From: Gymnodinialimonas ulvae
GTDB taxonomy: Bacteria > Pseudomonadota > Alphaproteobacteria > Rhodobacterales > Rhodobacteraceae
Assembly (NCBI RefSeq): GCF_037543845.1
Contig: NZ_JBBIFX010000001.1
Location: forward strand, 1,178,001 to 1,242,000
Length of the DNA stretch: 64,000 nucleotides
Reading direction: 5' to 3'
Part shown: piece after piece, positions 52,978 to 61,853 of the stretch
Layout: each line of letters starts with the position of its first letter
Position numbering within the stretch: position 1 is the stretch's first letter
Notes under the pieces: model-generated
Database searches by the model: none
The model's input: the letters and a program-made list of their open reading frames with translations, nothing else
Told to the model about the DNA's origin: nothing
Made by a program: the position numbers and the translations under genes

Positions 52978-53427
52978 TTGACGAAATCGTTCGACATCCG
53001 CCCCCTCGGGCGGCGGGATCGGCCCGATTGGGGCGTGCTTTGGCGGGGATATCTCACCTTCTACGACGCCGATATCGACCCCTCGCACGATGACGTCTTG
53101 TTCGAACGGCTGCTTGATACGAACCGTGCGAACATGCAGGGCTGGATTGCCGCGGATGCCGATGGGCTGATCGGTCTGGTGCATATCATCGTGCATGCGC
53201 ACACGTGGCGGGCCGCGGATGTGACTTACCTGCAGGACCTCTTCGCATTGCCCCGCGCGCGGGGAACCGGCGTCGGGCGGGCGTTGATCGAAACCGTCTA
53301 TGCCGATGCCGATGCGTCCGGCCGACCGATTGTCTACTGGATGACACAGACCACCAACACGACCGCGCGCACGCTTTACGACCGCGTCGCGCAACCCACT
53401 GACTTCATGAAATATTCCCGAGCGTGA
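52978..53427 (+). CDS. GNAT family N-acetyltransferase
   Basis: A 149-residue acetyltransferase. The acetyl-CoA binding motif is ALPRARGTGVGRALIETVYA (about 83-102), followed by VYWMTQTTNTTARTLYDRV. It starts with TTG at 52978 (TTGACGAAATCG), as no closer ATG gives the full domain. The 151-bp gap before it contains no gene. Acceptor unknown. Confidence 0.88.
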   Translation: MTKSFDIRPLGRRDRPDWGVLWRGYLTFYDADIDPSHDDVLFERLLDTNRANMQGWIAADADGLIGLVHIIVHAHTWRAADVTYLQDLFALPRARGTGVGRALIETVYADADASGRPIVYWMTQTTNTTARTLYDRVAQPTDFMKYSRA

Positions 53428-53437
53428 GGCACCTGAC

Positions 53438-54805
53438 GTGATCCGTTTCCTGACCCGCCTGATCCCCGTCGCGGCGCTTGCGCTGTCCGCCTGCATGCCC
53501 ACAAGCGGCACGGATGTCGCCGAACGCCGCGCTGCAGCCCTGCCCAATGCCTTGCCGCCGATGAACACCTTTGCGCAGGCCCGCGCCCCCGCGCCGTCGC
53601 GGTCCAACAGCTCGGTTGCGGCGGATTTTCTCGACCTCAGCTTCCAGATGGAATCGGGCCGTGTGATCGAGCGCATGAGCCGCTTCGAGGGGCCCGTGAC
53701 GGTGGCGATCACGGGGGCCGTGCCCGCCTCGATGAGCCTTGATCTGGATCGGTTGCTGGCGCGCCTGCGCGCAGAGGCCGACATCCCGATCAGCCGCGTC
53801 TCCTCGGATGCGTCGATCACGATCGAAACAATGCCGCGCGCACGCATGCAACGGGTCGTGCCGCAGGCCGCCTGCTTCGTGGTGCCGCGTGTCAGTTCCT
53901 GGGCAGAATTCCGGCGCAACCGCTCGGGTGGAACGCTCGATTGGACAACGCTTGAAACCCGCGAACGCGTCGCCGTCTTCATCCCGTCCGATGTGTCCCC
54001 GCAGGAGATGCGCGACTGCCTGCACGAAGAAATCGCTCAGGCCCTCGGCCCGCTCAACGACCTCTACCGGCTGTCCGACAGCGTCTTCAACGATGACAAT
54101 TTCAACGCGGTTCTGACCGGCTTCGACATGCTGATCCTGCGCGCCTATTACGACGCGGGCCTGCGCTCGGGCATGACGCGGGGCGACGTGGCCGAACGGC
54201 TGCCCGCAATCCTGTCGCGGCTCAATCCCTCCGGCGGCTCTGCCGTGGGCGGGGGGCGCGGCTCGGTGACGCCCCGACCCTGGATTTCCGCGATTGAAAC
54301 CGCACTTGGGCCGGGCTCATCGGATGCCGCGCGCGTTCAGGCCGCCGAACGCGCCGTGCGCCTCGCCCGGCAGCAAAACTGGAACGACACCCGGACCGCC
54401 TTCGCCTATTTCGCGTTGGGTCGCCTGACGCTCAGCCGCGATGTCGAAGCGTCCATCGAAGCGTTTCAGCAAGCCTCCGGCATCTTCGACCGCGTCGCGC
54501 CGGGCGGCATCCAATCGGCGCATGTCGATATGCAACTGGCCGCCTTTGCCCTGTCCTCGGGCCAGGTCGAAGAGGCCCTCGCGCTGACCGCGCGCGCGAT
54601 GCCAGCGGCCACGCGGGCACAGAACGCATCGCTCCTGTCGACGCTTCTCATGATCCGGGCCGAGGCGCTCGACGATGCCGGCCGCCCGTCCGAGGCACGC
54701 TCCGTTCGGCTCGACAGCCTCGCCTGGGGCCGATATGGCTTTGGCGGTCAGGCTGCGGTCGGCGCACGGCTGACCGAAGTGGCCGCGCTTTCCCCGCGGC
54801 GATAA
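53438..54805 (+). CDS. DUF2927 lipoprotein with C-terminal TPR-like region
   Basis: A 455-residue protein with a lipoprotein signal (lipobox LSAC, C19). Residues about 60-225 are the DUF2927 domain (with the CLHEEIAQALGPLNDLYRLS block), and the rest (about 280-455) is a TPR-like helical array (AERAVRLARQQNWNDTRTAF). A periplasmic, membrane-anchored role is inferred; the domain is of unknown function. Starts with GTG, 10 bp after the GNAT stop. Confidence 0.88.
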   Translation: MIRFLTRLIPVAALALSACMPTSGTDVAERRAAALPNALPPMNTFAQARAPAPSRSNSSVAADFLDLSFQMESGRVIERMSRFEGPVTVAITGAVPASMSLDLDRLLARLRAEADIPISRVSSDASITIETMPRARMQRVVPQAACFVVPRVSSWAEFRRNRSGGTLDWTTLETRERVAVFIPSDVSPQEMRDCLHEEIAQALGPLNDLYRLSDSVFNDDNFNAVLTGFDMLILRAYYDAGLRSGMTRGDVAERLPAILSRLNPSGGSAVGGGRGSVTPRPWISAIETALGPGSSDAARVQAAERAVRLARQQNWNDTRTAFAYFALGRLTLSRDVEASIEAFQQASGIFDRVAPGGIQSAHVDMQLAAFALSSGQVEEALALTARAMPAATRAQNASLLSTLLMIRAEALDDAGRPSEARSVRLDSLAWGRYGFGGQAAVGARLTEVAALSPRR

Positions 54806-54820
54806 CGTCTGGGGCATGGC

Positions 54821-54985
54821 ATGCTGAATTTCATCGGGGCCGGGATCGGCATTCTGCTTGGCGCGGCTCTGGCATGGCGGCGCAAGGGCAATTGGCAGGA
54901 TATGGCGCAATGGGCTGCCGTCTTTGCGCTGATCGGTTTTCTGATCGGCACGATCGTGATGCTGGTGGTTCCCGCGCCGCAATAA
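54821..54985 (+). CDS. small two-helix membrane protein (54 aa)
   Basis: A 54-residue ORF starting MLNFIGAGIGILLGAALAWR and ending in a second helix (AVFALIGFLIGTIVMLVV). A basic segment (RRKGNWQD) connects the helices, so both ends face the periplasm by the positive-inside rule. It begins 15 bp after the DUF2927 stop and is probably in that operon. Below the usual length cut-off, but clearly protein-like. Role unknown. Confidence 0.75.
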   Translation: MLNFIGAGIGILLGAALAWRRKGNWQDMAQWAAVFALIGFLIGTIVMLVVPAPQ

Positions 54986-55091
54986 CACGGCCCCTCCTCC
55001 AGCCAAAGGCTGTCCTCGCAGCCGTCCCATCGTGGTAAATCAATCGTTAACCAGAATTCGTTTTTCGTTATGTTTCAGGTGAATAACCTAA

Positions 55092-55109
55092 GGTAGCACG
55101 CGTGCTACC
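55092..55109. promoter_or_regulatory. 18-bp perfect palindrome, possible operator
   Basis: GGTAGCACGCGTGCTACC is its own reverse complement, with no spacer. It lies 50 bp upstream of the VWA gene start and within the 174-bp gap, just after an AT-rich stretch (55033-55090). Size and position suit a dimeric repressor site. No regulator gene is adjacent. Confidence 0.5.
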
Positions 55110-55159
55110 ACCGTATTTTCCCGTTCGACCCCATTGTGTAACCGCGCTACACTCGCGTC

Positions 55160-56344
55160 ATGTTCCTGCCGTTCTTCGAAACCCTCCGCGCCGCCCGCAT
55201 CCCCGTTTCCCTCCGCGAATACCTCGCGTTTCTGGAGGGGATGAGCCGTGGCCTCGTGACCTATGACGTGGACGGCTTCTACTACCTCGCGCGCACCGCA
55301 ATGGTGAAGGATGAACGCCACCTCGACCGCTTCGATCAGGCCTTCGCCCATGCCTTTTCAGGCCTTGAGGCGATCAGTTTCGATGACGTGATGGACGCCA
55401 CCGAGATCCCCCGAGAATGGCTCGAAAAACTCGCCGAAAAGCACCTCACCGAAGAAGAACGCGCCGAGATCGAGGCGATGGGCGGCTTCGAAAAGCTGAT
55501 GGACACTCTGCGCCAGCGCCTCAAGGAGCAGGAAAAACGCCATCAAGGCGGGTCCAAATGGATCGGCACCGCAGGCACCTCGCCGTTCGGCGCCTATGGC
55601 TACAACCCCGAGGGCGTGCGCATCGGCCAAAATGAATCCCGCCACCGCCGCGCTGTAAAGGTCTGGGACAAGCGCGAGTTCAAGAACCTCGACGGCGACA
55701 TAGAATTGGGCACGCGCAACATCAAGGTCGCCCTCAAACGCCTACGCCAATGGGCCCGCGACGGCGCGGCGGACGAACTGGATCTGGACGGCACGATCCG
55801 CGCCACCGCCGAACAGGGCTGGCTCGACGTCAAGACCCGGCCGGAACGCCGCAATGCCGTAAAAGTCATCCTTTTTCTCGATGTCGGCGGGTCGATGGAC
55901 GACCATGTAAAGGTCGTGGAAGAGCTGTTCTCCGCCGCAAAGGCCGAGTTCAAGCATCTTGAATATTACTACTTCCACAATTGCCTTTACGAAGCCGTCT
56001 GGCGCGACAACCGCCGCCGCTGGTCCGAACAGATCCCGACCTATGAGGTGATGAACACCTACGGCCCCGACTACAAATGCATCTTCGTGGGCGACGCCGC
56101 GATGTCTCCCTACGAGATCGCCTTTCCCGGCGGAGCGAACGAGCATTGGAACGAGGAAGCCGGTCAGGTCTGGCTGCGACGCGCCCGCGCCCAATGGCCC
56201 GATCACCTCTGGATCAATCCCACGCCCGAGCGTCATTGGCGCTACACGCAATCGACGCAAATGATCGCCGAGATTTTCGAAGGGCGCATGGTGCCGATGA
56301 CGCTCGAAGGGATCGACCGGGGCATGCGCGAGTTGGGCAAATAG
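55160..56344 (+). CDS. VWA (CoxE-like) domain-containing protein
   Basis: A 394-residue protein. The N-terminal helical region (1-180) is followed by a VWA domain from about 235, with the metal-ion site reading D241-V-G-G-S245: the first Ser of the DxSxS motif is Gly. Elsewhere VWA landmarks (YYYFHNCLYEAVW, then CIFVGDAAMSPYEIA) are intact. CoxE-type VWA proteins partner MoxR ATPases. The MoxR gene at 51987 is the likely partner. The M24-fold gene follows immediately after the stop (0 bp). Confidence 0.88.
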   Translation: MFLPFFETLRAARIPVSLREYLAFLEGMSRGLVTYDVDGFYYLARTAMVKDERHLDRFDQAFAHAFSGLEAISFDDVMDATEIPREWLEKLAEKHLTEEERAEIEAMGGFEKLMDTLRQRLKEQEKRHQGGSKWIGTAGTSPFGAYGYNPEGVRIGQNESRHRRAVKVWDKREFKNLDGDIELGTRNIKVALKRLRQWARDGAADELDLDGTIRATAEQGWLDVKTRPERRNAVKVILFLDVGGSMDDHVKVVEELFSAAKAEFKHLEYYYFHNCLYEAVWRDNRRRWSEQIPTYEVMNTYGPDYKCIFVGDAAMSPYEIAFPGGANEHWNEEAGQVWLRRARAQWPDHLWINPTPERHWRYTQSTQMIAEIFEGRMVPMTLEGIDRGMRELGK

Positions 56345-57508
56345 ATGATCCTGGAAGCCACACCGCCGCTGTTTTCACCGGACGAATTTCGCGCACGACA
56401 AAGCCGTGCCGTCCGCGCATTGAAGGACGCCGGGCTTGATGCCGTGCTGCTGTTTGCGCCCGAAAGCATGTATTGGCTGACCGGCTATGACACGTTCGGA
56501 TTTGCAATGTTCCAGGCGATGGTGCTGGACGCGGACGGGCGTGTCGATCTGCTGACCCGCCTGCCCGATCTGCGGCAGGCACAGAACACCTCTGTCATTC
56601 CCCACGCGCAGATCCATGTCTGGCGAGAGCATCAGGGCGCAAATCCCGCACTCGATCTGGCCGAGCTTCTGGCCGCACTGGGTCTCGCGGGCAAACGCAT
56701 CGGGTGGGAAACGCGCACCGCCGGGCTGACCCATGCCAACGGGCTGGCCATCGCCGCCGTACTCCCCGACCTGATCGAGGCCTCGGACCTGATCGCGACT
56801 GTGCGCAGGGTGAAATCCGACAGTGAAATTCAGATGATCCGAAACGCCGCCGCGATGAGTGATGCAGCACTCGATGCGGCCTTGGACGCCACCGCACCCG
56901 GCGCGTTCGAGGGCGATATCCATGCCGCCATGCAAGCCGCGATCCTGTCGATGGGCGGCGAGCCTGCGGGCAATGAAACGGTGATCGGATCCGGGGCCAA
57001 CGCGCTGTTGTGCCGATCCTTTGCCGGACGCAGGCGCCTGGCCGAGCGCGATCAATTGACGCTGGAATGGTCGGGATCGGCGGCGCGCTACCACGCCGCA
57101 GCGATGCGCACGATCGTGATCGGGCCGCCCTCGCAGCAGCACCGCGCCATGCACGCCGCGTGCGAGGAAGCGTTGGAGGCCTGCGAAGCCGCGATCCAGC
57201 CGGGTCGTCCGATGGCGGAGGTCTATGACGCCCATGCAAAGGTCTTCGATGCGCGCGGTTTTGGCCATGCCCGGCTGCAGGCTTGCGGCTATGGGATGGG
57301 GATCGCCTACAACCCGATATGGGTGGAATTTCCGATGTTCTACGAAGCGAACCCCGTCCTGATCGAAGAAAATCAGGCGTTCTTCCTGCACATGATCCTC
57401 ATGGACAGCGCCGCGGGCCTTGCCATGACGCTCGGCCATACGCTGGTCGTCGGGTCCGGCGGAGCCACCCGGTTGTCGCGTTATTCAACCGATCTGCTTG
57501 CGGTCTGA
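56345..57508 (+). CDS. M24-fold (creatinase/prolidase-like) protein lacking metal ligands
   Basis: A 387-residue protein with a creatinase N-terminal domain (1-130, YWLTGYDTFGFAMFQAMVLD) and pita-bread C-terminal domain. The five canonical metal ligands are not conserved: the first Asp is E241, the second is A252, the ligand His is Y316 in GYGMG, the next Glu is H349, and the final Glu is absent. It may act without metal like creatinase, or be a binding protein. Substrate unknown. It starts directly after the VWA stop. Confidence 0.85.
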   Translation: MILEATPPLFSPDEFRARQSRAVRALKDAGLDAVLLFAPESMYWLTGYDTFGFAMFQAMVLDADGRVDLLTRLPDLRQAQNTSVIPHAQIHVWREHQGANPALDLAELLAALGLAGKRIGWETRTAGLTHANGLAIAAVLPDLIEASDLIATVRRVKSDSEIQMIRNAAAMSDAALDAALDATAPGAFEGDIHAAMQAAILSMGGEPAGNETVIGSGANALLCRSFAGRRRLAERDQLTLEWSGSAARYHAAAMRTIVIGPPSQQHRAMHAACEEALEACEAAIQPGRPMAEVYDAHAKVFDARGFGHARLQACGYGMGIAYNPIWVEFPMFYEANPVLIEENQAFFLHMILMDSAAGLAMTLGHTLVVGSGGATRLSRYSTDLLAV

Positions 57509-57554
57509 CGCGCGCCGCATTGCCGAACCCGCCCGGCGGACCCATATCAGACCC

Positions 57555-58253
57555 ATGTTGAAGCTGACCCCCATCGTGCTGGCCGTGGGCTATGGCCTGA
57601 TCATGTATCTGTTCTCATCGTGGCGGACGAAGCGCGAGCTTGATGCCCGCTCGACCGAGCTGGCGGATGCGACGCTGAAACAGATCACCGACAAATTCGC
57701 CAGTGTTCTGGACGTCGATCGGATCCGCGTGAACCTCTATGAGGTTGATGCCGTCAACGGACTGGCCGCGCCGGACGGGCGCATCTTCATCACCCGCGGG
57801 TTTTACAATCGTTACCGCGCGGGTGAGGTGTCGGCCGAAGAAATCGCCACCGTCATCGCCCACGAGTTGGGCCATGTCGCACTTGGCCATGCACGTCGCC
57901 GGATGATCGACTTTTCCGGCCAGAACGCTGTGCGCGCGGTGCTGGCCGGTGTGTTGGGTCGGTTCATCCCCGGCATCGGGCCGTGGATCGGCGGGCTTGT
58001 CGCGTCGCTTCTGGCGGCGCGGCTGTCGCGGCAGGATGAATATGAGGCCGACGCCTATGCCTCTGCGCTACTGGTGTCCGCGGGGATCGGAACCGCGCCG
58101 CAAAAATCGCTGTTTGAAAAGCTTGAAGGATTGGCCGGGCTCCCAGGTGGCGGGGCTCCCGCATGGTTGATGAGCCATCCCAAGACGGCGGAGCGGATTT
58201 CCGCGATTGAGGCGCTTGAGACCCGCTGGCGCGAGAACGGCCAGCCGGAATAG
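57555..58253 (+). CDS. M48-family metallopeptidase
   Basis: A 232-residue protein. One N-terminal membrane helix (5-21) is followed by a catalytic domain with HELGH (103-107) and the third ligand E162 in DEYEADAY. HtpX/Oma1/BepA-type membrane or periplasmic peptidases use this layout. The start MLKLTPIVLAVGYG at 57555 was preferred over an upstream in-frame Met. It lies 46 bp after the M24-fold gene. Confidence 0.92.
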   Translation: MLKLTPIVLAVGYGLIMYLFSSWRTKRELDARSTELADATLKQITDKFASVLDVDRIRVNLYEVDAVNGLAAPDGRIFITRGFYNRYRAGEVSAEEIATVIAHELGHVALGHARRRMIDFSGQNAVRAVLAGVLGRFIPGIGPWIGGLVASLLAARLSRQDEYEADAYASALLVSAGIGTAPQKSLFEKLEGLAGLPGGGAPAWLMSHPKTAERISAIEALETRWRENGQPE

Positions 58254-58320
58254 CACGCGGCGGCTGTCCCGGGGTGCTGCCGCTGACCCCAGCATATTTC
58301 AGGAACAAATAGAGGGAGGC

Positions 58321-58860
58321 TCAGCGCGAGAGGGCCTTGCCCAGGCGCGGCAGGCGCGCGCGTTTGAGCAGCGCGCGAAGTGGCAGAACCTGACCCGACA
58401 GCCGCTCCGCCTCGGCATGGGTTGCGGTGACGGCGTCTTGCACCGGGCGCGGATCGGCCAACCACATCTCCATCAGGGTCGCGTCAGGGGGCCGCGCGAC
58501 GACATTGTGTCCGGAGAGTTCGCGCGCTGGAAAATCGCGCAGGTTCAGGGTGATGATCGTCTCGGCGCGCGCCGCGACGGCGGTGGCCAGCACATGGATA
58601 TCGGCCGGGTCCGGGAGCCACAGCGGCGCCTCGTCTCCGGGCGGCGTCAGGGCCGCGGGGAAGCGCGTGTTGGCCCGCGCGATCTCGGCATCGGCCAGCG
58701 CCGCATCGGGCGGACCGCCGTTGCGGGCGGCGGCCCGGCGCCATTCCTCCAACAACCGCTCGGACCAGACCGGCGCAAACAGCCCGCGCTCGGCACAGCC
58801 CAGTAGGATCTGCCGCAGGACAGTTGGATAGAGCACGCAGGCGTCGAGAACCGCGATCAT
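58321..58860 (-). CDS. PIN domain-containing protein
   Basis: A 179-residue protein. PIN landmarks: D6 in MIAVLDACVLYP, the helix RLLEEWRRAAARN, and acidic residues in LPDPADIHVLATAVAARAET. PIN proteins are usually ribonucleases, often toxins. No antitoxin gene is adjacent; instead its start overlaps the stop of rlmI by 4 bp (58857-58860), so the two are translationally coupled. Possibly a non-toxin RNase in RNA processing. Confidence 0.88.
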   Translation of the reverse strand: MIAVLDACVLYPTVLRQILLGCAERGLFAPVWSERLLEEWRRAAARNGGPPDAALADAEIARANTRFPAALTPPGDEAPLWLPDPADIHVLATAVAARAETIITLNLRDFPARELSGHNVVARPPDATLMEMWLADPRPVQDAVTATHAEAERLSGQVLPLRALLKRARLPRLGKALSR

Positions 58861-60053
58861 AGGCGGAACGCGATGGCCTTGAGGTAGCCCGTGTCGCTCA
58901 GGCTGGGGTGCACCGGATGATCCGGCCCCGCAAACCCGGTGTGCAGGATGCGTGGCGCACGGCCCGCCCGCCCGATCCCGCGGAGGCAGGACGCGCGGAA
59001 CTTGTCGAGGCTCGCGGCGTGCGAGCAGGAACACAGGATCAACGTGCCGCCCTCGACCACAAGCGGCGCGGCCAGCCGTGCAACGCGCTCATACGCGCGC
59101 AAGCCCTTGTCGAGCGCGGGCTTCGACGGCGCGAATGCCGGCGGATCCGCAATCACCAGATCGAACTGCGCGCCCTCACCAGCCAGCGACTCCATTGTGG
59201 TAAACGCATCGCCCGCGCGGATGGACAGGCGCCCGCCCGCGCCCATCGCCGCGGCGCCCGCCTGCGCCAGATCGAGCGCTCGAGCGGAGGCATCGACGGC
59301 CAGCGCCTGTGTCGCACCGGCGGCCAGCGCGGCCAAGGCAAAGCCACCCACATGGGAGAACACGTCCAACACCCGCGCGCCATTGGCCAGGCGGGCGGAG
59401 AAGGCGTGGTTCGGGCGTTGATCGTAGAACAGGCCGGTCTTTTGCCCGCCCATCACGTCGGCCATGTAGGTGGCCCCGTTCATCGGCACGGGGATCGGAC
59501 CCTCGGGGGCCGCGCCGGTCAAAACCGCCATCTCTTCGGGCAGCTCTTCCAGCGCGCGCGCGCGCGAGGTTCCGTTCTTGATGATCGTGGTGCAGCCGGT
59601 GACATCGGTCAGGATCGAGACCAGATCGTCCATCCGATCCTCCAGCCAAACCGCGTTGGGCTGCACCACCAAGGTGTCGCCGAAACGATCCACAATCAGG
59701 CCAGGAAGGCTATCGCCCTCGGCATGGATCAGACGGTAAAACGGCCCATCATAAAGCGCATCGCGCAAAGCCTGCGCGCGCGTGATTTTCGCGGCCAGCC
59801 AATCGCGGTCGATCACCGCGTCGGGGTTCGGATCCAGAATACGCAGGCCAATCCGCGCGCCCACACTGGCCACGCCGACGCCAAGGGGCTGCCGTTCGGC
59901 ATCGTGCAACACGGCCAAAGCCCCGGAAGGGACGGCTTTTGAGCGGCGATCGAGCACAAGATCATCGGCCCACGCCCAAGGGTGGCCATGGCGGATGCGG
60001 CGGGCATCGGCCTTGGGTTTCAGGCGCAGAACGGGCAAAGGGGACGCTGTCAT
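58857..60053 (-). CDS. rlmI: 23S rRNA methyltransferase RlmI-like
   Basis: A 398-residue protein. An N-terminal PUA domain (1-80, RRIRHGHPWAWADDLVLDRR) is followed by a middle region and a SAM-dependent methyltransferase domain with VLDVFSHVGGFALAALAAGA, then LVIADPPAFAPSK and LILCSCSHAASLDKF. RlmI methylates a cytosine in 23S rRNA; the exact base is inferred. Starts with ATG at 60053. Its stop overlaps the PIN protein start. Confidence 0.93.
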   Translation of the reverse strand: MTASPLPVLRLKPKADARRIRHGHPWAWADDLVLDRRSKAVPSGALAVLHDAERQPLGVGVASVGARIGLRILDPNPDAVIDRDWLAAKITRAQALRDALYDGPFYRLIHAEGDSLPGLIVDRFGDTLVVQPNAVWLEDRMDDLVSILTDVTGCTTIIKNGTSRARALEELPEEMAVLTGAAPEGPIPVPMNGATYMADVMGGQKTGLFYDQRPNHAFSARLANGARVLDVFSHVGGFALAALAAGATQALAVDASARALDLAQAGAAAMGAGGRLSIRAGDAFTTMESLAGEGAQFDLVIADPPAFAPSKPALDKGLRAYERVARLAAPLVVEGGTLILCSCSHAASLDKFRASCLRGIGRAGRAPRILHTGFAGPDHPVHPSLSDTGYLKAIAFRL

Positions 60054-60092
60054 GGCGTCCCCTCTAACGGGTTCTTCAGATGGGGAAAAGGC

Positions 60093-60728
60093 TCAGCGCG
60101 CGACCGCGCTCACCAGAACGCTCGGCGTCACTATGCCGACGAATTCCGCCTCAACCCAATCTTCCAGGCGGCGCGTAATGCGCAACCGCTGCGTCAGACC
60201 GGCGGCATCGGCCTCGACCGCGTCATTGCCGCCAAGGGCCGGAAACGTCAGGTCAAACGCCTCGGGACCGGACAGGATTACGCCGGTTTCCGCATCCACA
60301 ACGGTCATGATGAATTCGATCTCCTGCTCGCTCGGCAGGTTCGAATAGCGCACGCGCTGCGTCTGGGCATGGAACCGGGTCATGCGGATGTTGACGATCA
60401 CCGGGGTCGTGCCGGTGACCTGCTCGAACGCGCCGTTCAGCGCTTCGGTCATCAGATCATCCACTTGCGTATGGCGGTCGCCGATCGGATCTTCGCGCCA
60501 GACAATATCGGCGCGCGGCTTGATCGTATTGGCCTCACTCACCGTCAACGTGCGCGGCACATCGACATCCACGCCGACCACATCCCAATCCTGCAGCACC
60601 ATATTGTCCACAGCCGGGGGTGGGCTGTCGAAGGCCAAATCGCGCGACACACCGGTGCTGCCAACGCAGCCCGCAAGGACCAGAACGGAGCCAACAAGCA
60701 TTGCGGGGATGAAACGAACTTTCATCAT
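60093..60728 (-). CDS. DUF6778 family lipoprotein
   Basis: A 211-residue protein with a lipoprotein signal (lipobox LAGC, C21) at MMKVRFIPAMLVGSVLVLAG. The mature part resembles DUF6778 (RDLAFDSPPPAVDNMVLQDW, then ADIVWREDPIGDRHTQVDDL). The start at 60728 is fixed by AGGAGAAGTCCC. Outer- or inner-membrane-anchored, function unknown. Confidence 0.8.
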   Translation of the reverse strand: MMKVRFIPAMLVGSVLVLAGCVGSTGVSRDLAFDSPPPAVDNMVLQDWDVVGVDVDVPRTLTVSEANTIKPRADIVWREDPIGDRHTQVDDLMTEALNGAFEQVTGTTPVIVNIRMTRFHAQTQRVRYSNLPSEQEIEFIMTVVDAETGVILSGPEAFDLTFPALGGNDAVEADAAGLTQRLRITRRLEDWVEAEFVGIVTPSVLVSAVAR

Positions 60729-60967
60729 GGGACTTCTCCTGCACGCCAGATGCATGGGCGCCGGACGGCGCCTGGCACTGGCCATATATTGCCTGTCCCG
60801 ATCGTTTTTCTGCCGGAACACAAGAAAGAATGCCGGAAAAGGGCGGCGCAATCGCGGTGGCTGTGCGGTCATTCGGCGGTGAAGGAATGGAAACAATCTG
60901 CCGCAATTGAGGCAAATTTTAGATGAATGCGTTTGGAATGTGGCCGGGCGCTCGGACCGGCGCGCCC

Positions 60968-61732
60968 TCAATCAGGGGCGTGGATCCCCGCAACCTGTGC
61001 TTTCGCCCCTTGCAGGACCCACGCGTGCTCGGACGCGATGAAAAACATCGAAAACCCGTAATCCCGCAACGCATGTGCGCGTGCGGCGTCGGTCACAAAG
61101 GTCACATGGCCCTTGCCATGGGCCCGTGTCGCGGCGGCGGTTTTGCCCATCGCTGCGTGCAAATCGGGATTGTCCAACGTGTCATGACCATAGGCCACGG
61201 TGAGATCCGCGGGCCCGACGAACAACCCGTCGATCCCGTCAACGGCGGCGATCGCATCGGCGGCTTCGACGCCTTCGGGCTCTTCGATTTGGGCGAGGAC
61301 GACTGTTTCGGCGGCACTTTGGGCGAGGATCTCGGGCATGGGCCGGGTGGCGTAGCCCGCCCACCGGGTCGATCCCGCATAGCCGCGTCCGCCATGTCCG
61401 AAGCGGGCGGCACGCGCGATGTCTTCGGCCAGTTCAGACGAAGCCACATGCGGCACCACCACGCCGCACGCCCCGTCATCCAGTGCGCGCGCGATGTTTT
61501 CGGGTGCAGCTGACGGCACCCGGACCAGAACCGGAAAATCCGCCGCGCGCGACAGGGCCATGCAGGCGGAGATGCTGCCGCGGTCGAACGGCGCGTGTTC
61601 GCAATCCAGACAGACGAAATCGAGCCCTGAGAGGAGCAGAACCTCAAGCATATCAACGCTTGGCGTCTTCATGAAGGTCCCCGCCAGTTGGGCACCGCCA
61701 GTCACTTTGCCGCGAAATTCTGAGATCGACAT
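60968..61732 (-). CDS. HpcH/HpaI aldolase family protein
   Basis: A 254-residue class II aldolase with the family pattern GLDFVCLDCEHAPFDRGSIS and GIDGLFVGPADLTVAYGHD; the metal ligands are an E near VVLAQIEEPEGV and D in GPADLTV. It cleaves 4-hydroxy-2-oxo acids to pyruvate and an aldehyde. The start at 61732 (MSISEFRGKV) fits the family length. A 239-bp gap separates it from the lipoprotein gene. Confidence 0.9.
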   Translation of the reverse strand: MSISEFRGKVTGGAQLAGTFMKTPSVDMLEVLLLSGLDFVCLDCEHAPFDRGSISACMALSRAADFPVLVRVPSAAPENIARALDDGACGVVVPHVASSELAEDIARAARFGHGGRGYAGSTRWAGYATRPMPEILAQSAAETVVLAQIEEPEGVEAADAIAAVDGIDGLFVGPADLTVAYGHDTLDNPDLHAAMGKTAAATRAHGKGHVTFVTDAARAHALRDYGFSMFFIASEHAWVLQGAKAQVAGIHAPD

Positions 61733-61853
61733 GGACGCGCGCCTCTCGCTGTGGATGCCACGGCACACTGGCCTGGCTTGCCTCCAAACACTGGCGAGAG
61801 GCTTCCACAAAGGCAACCAACAAGTGCCACGTCGGACGCGGTGGACCCGTGGC

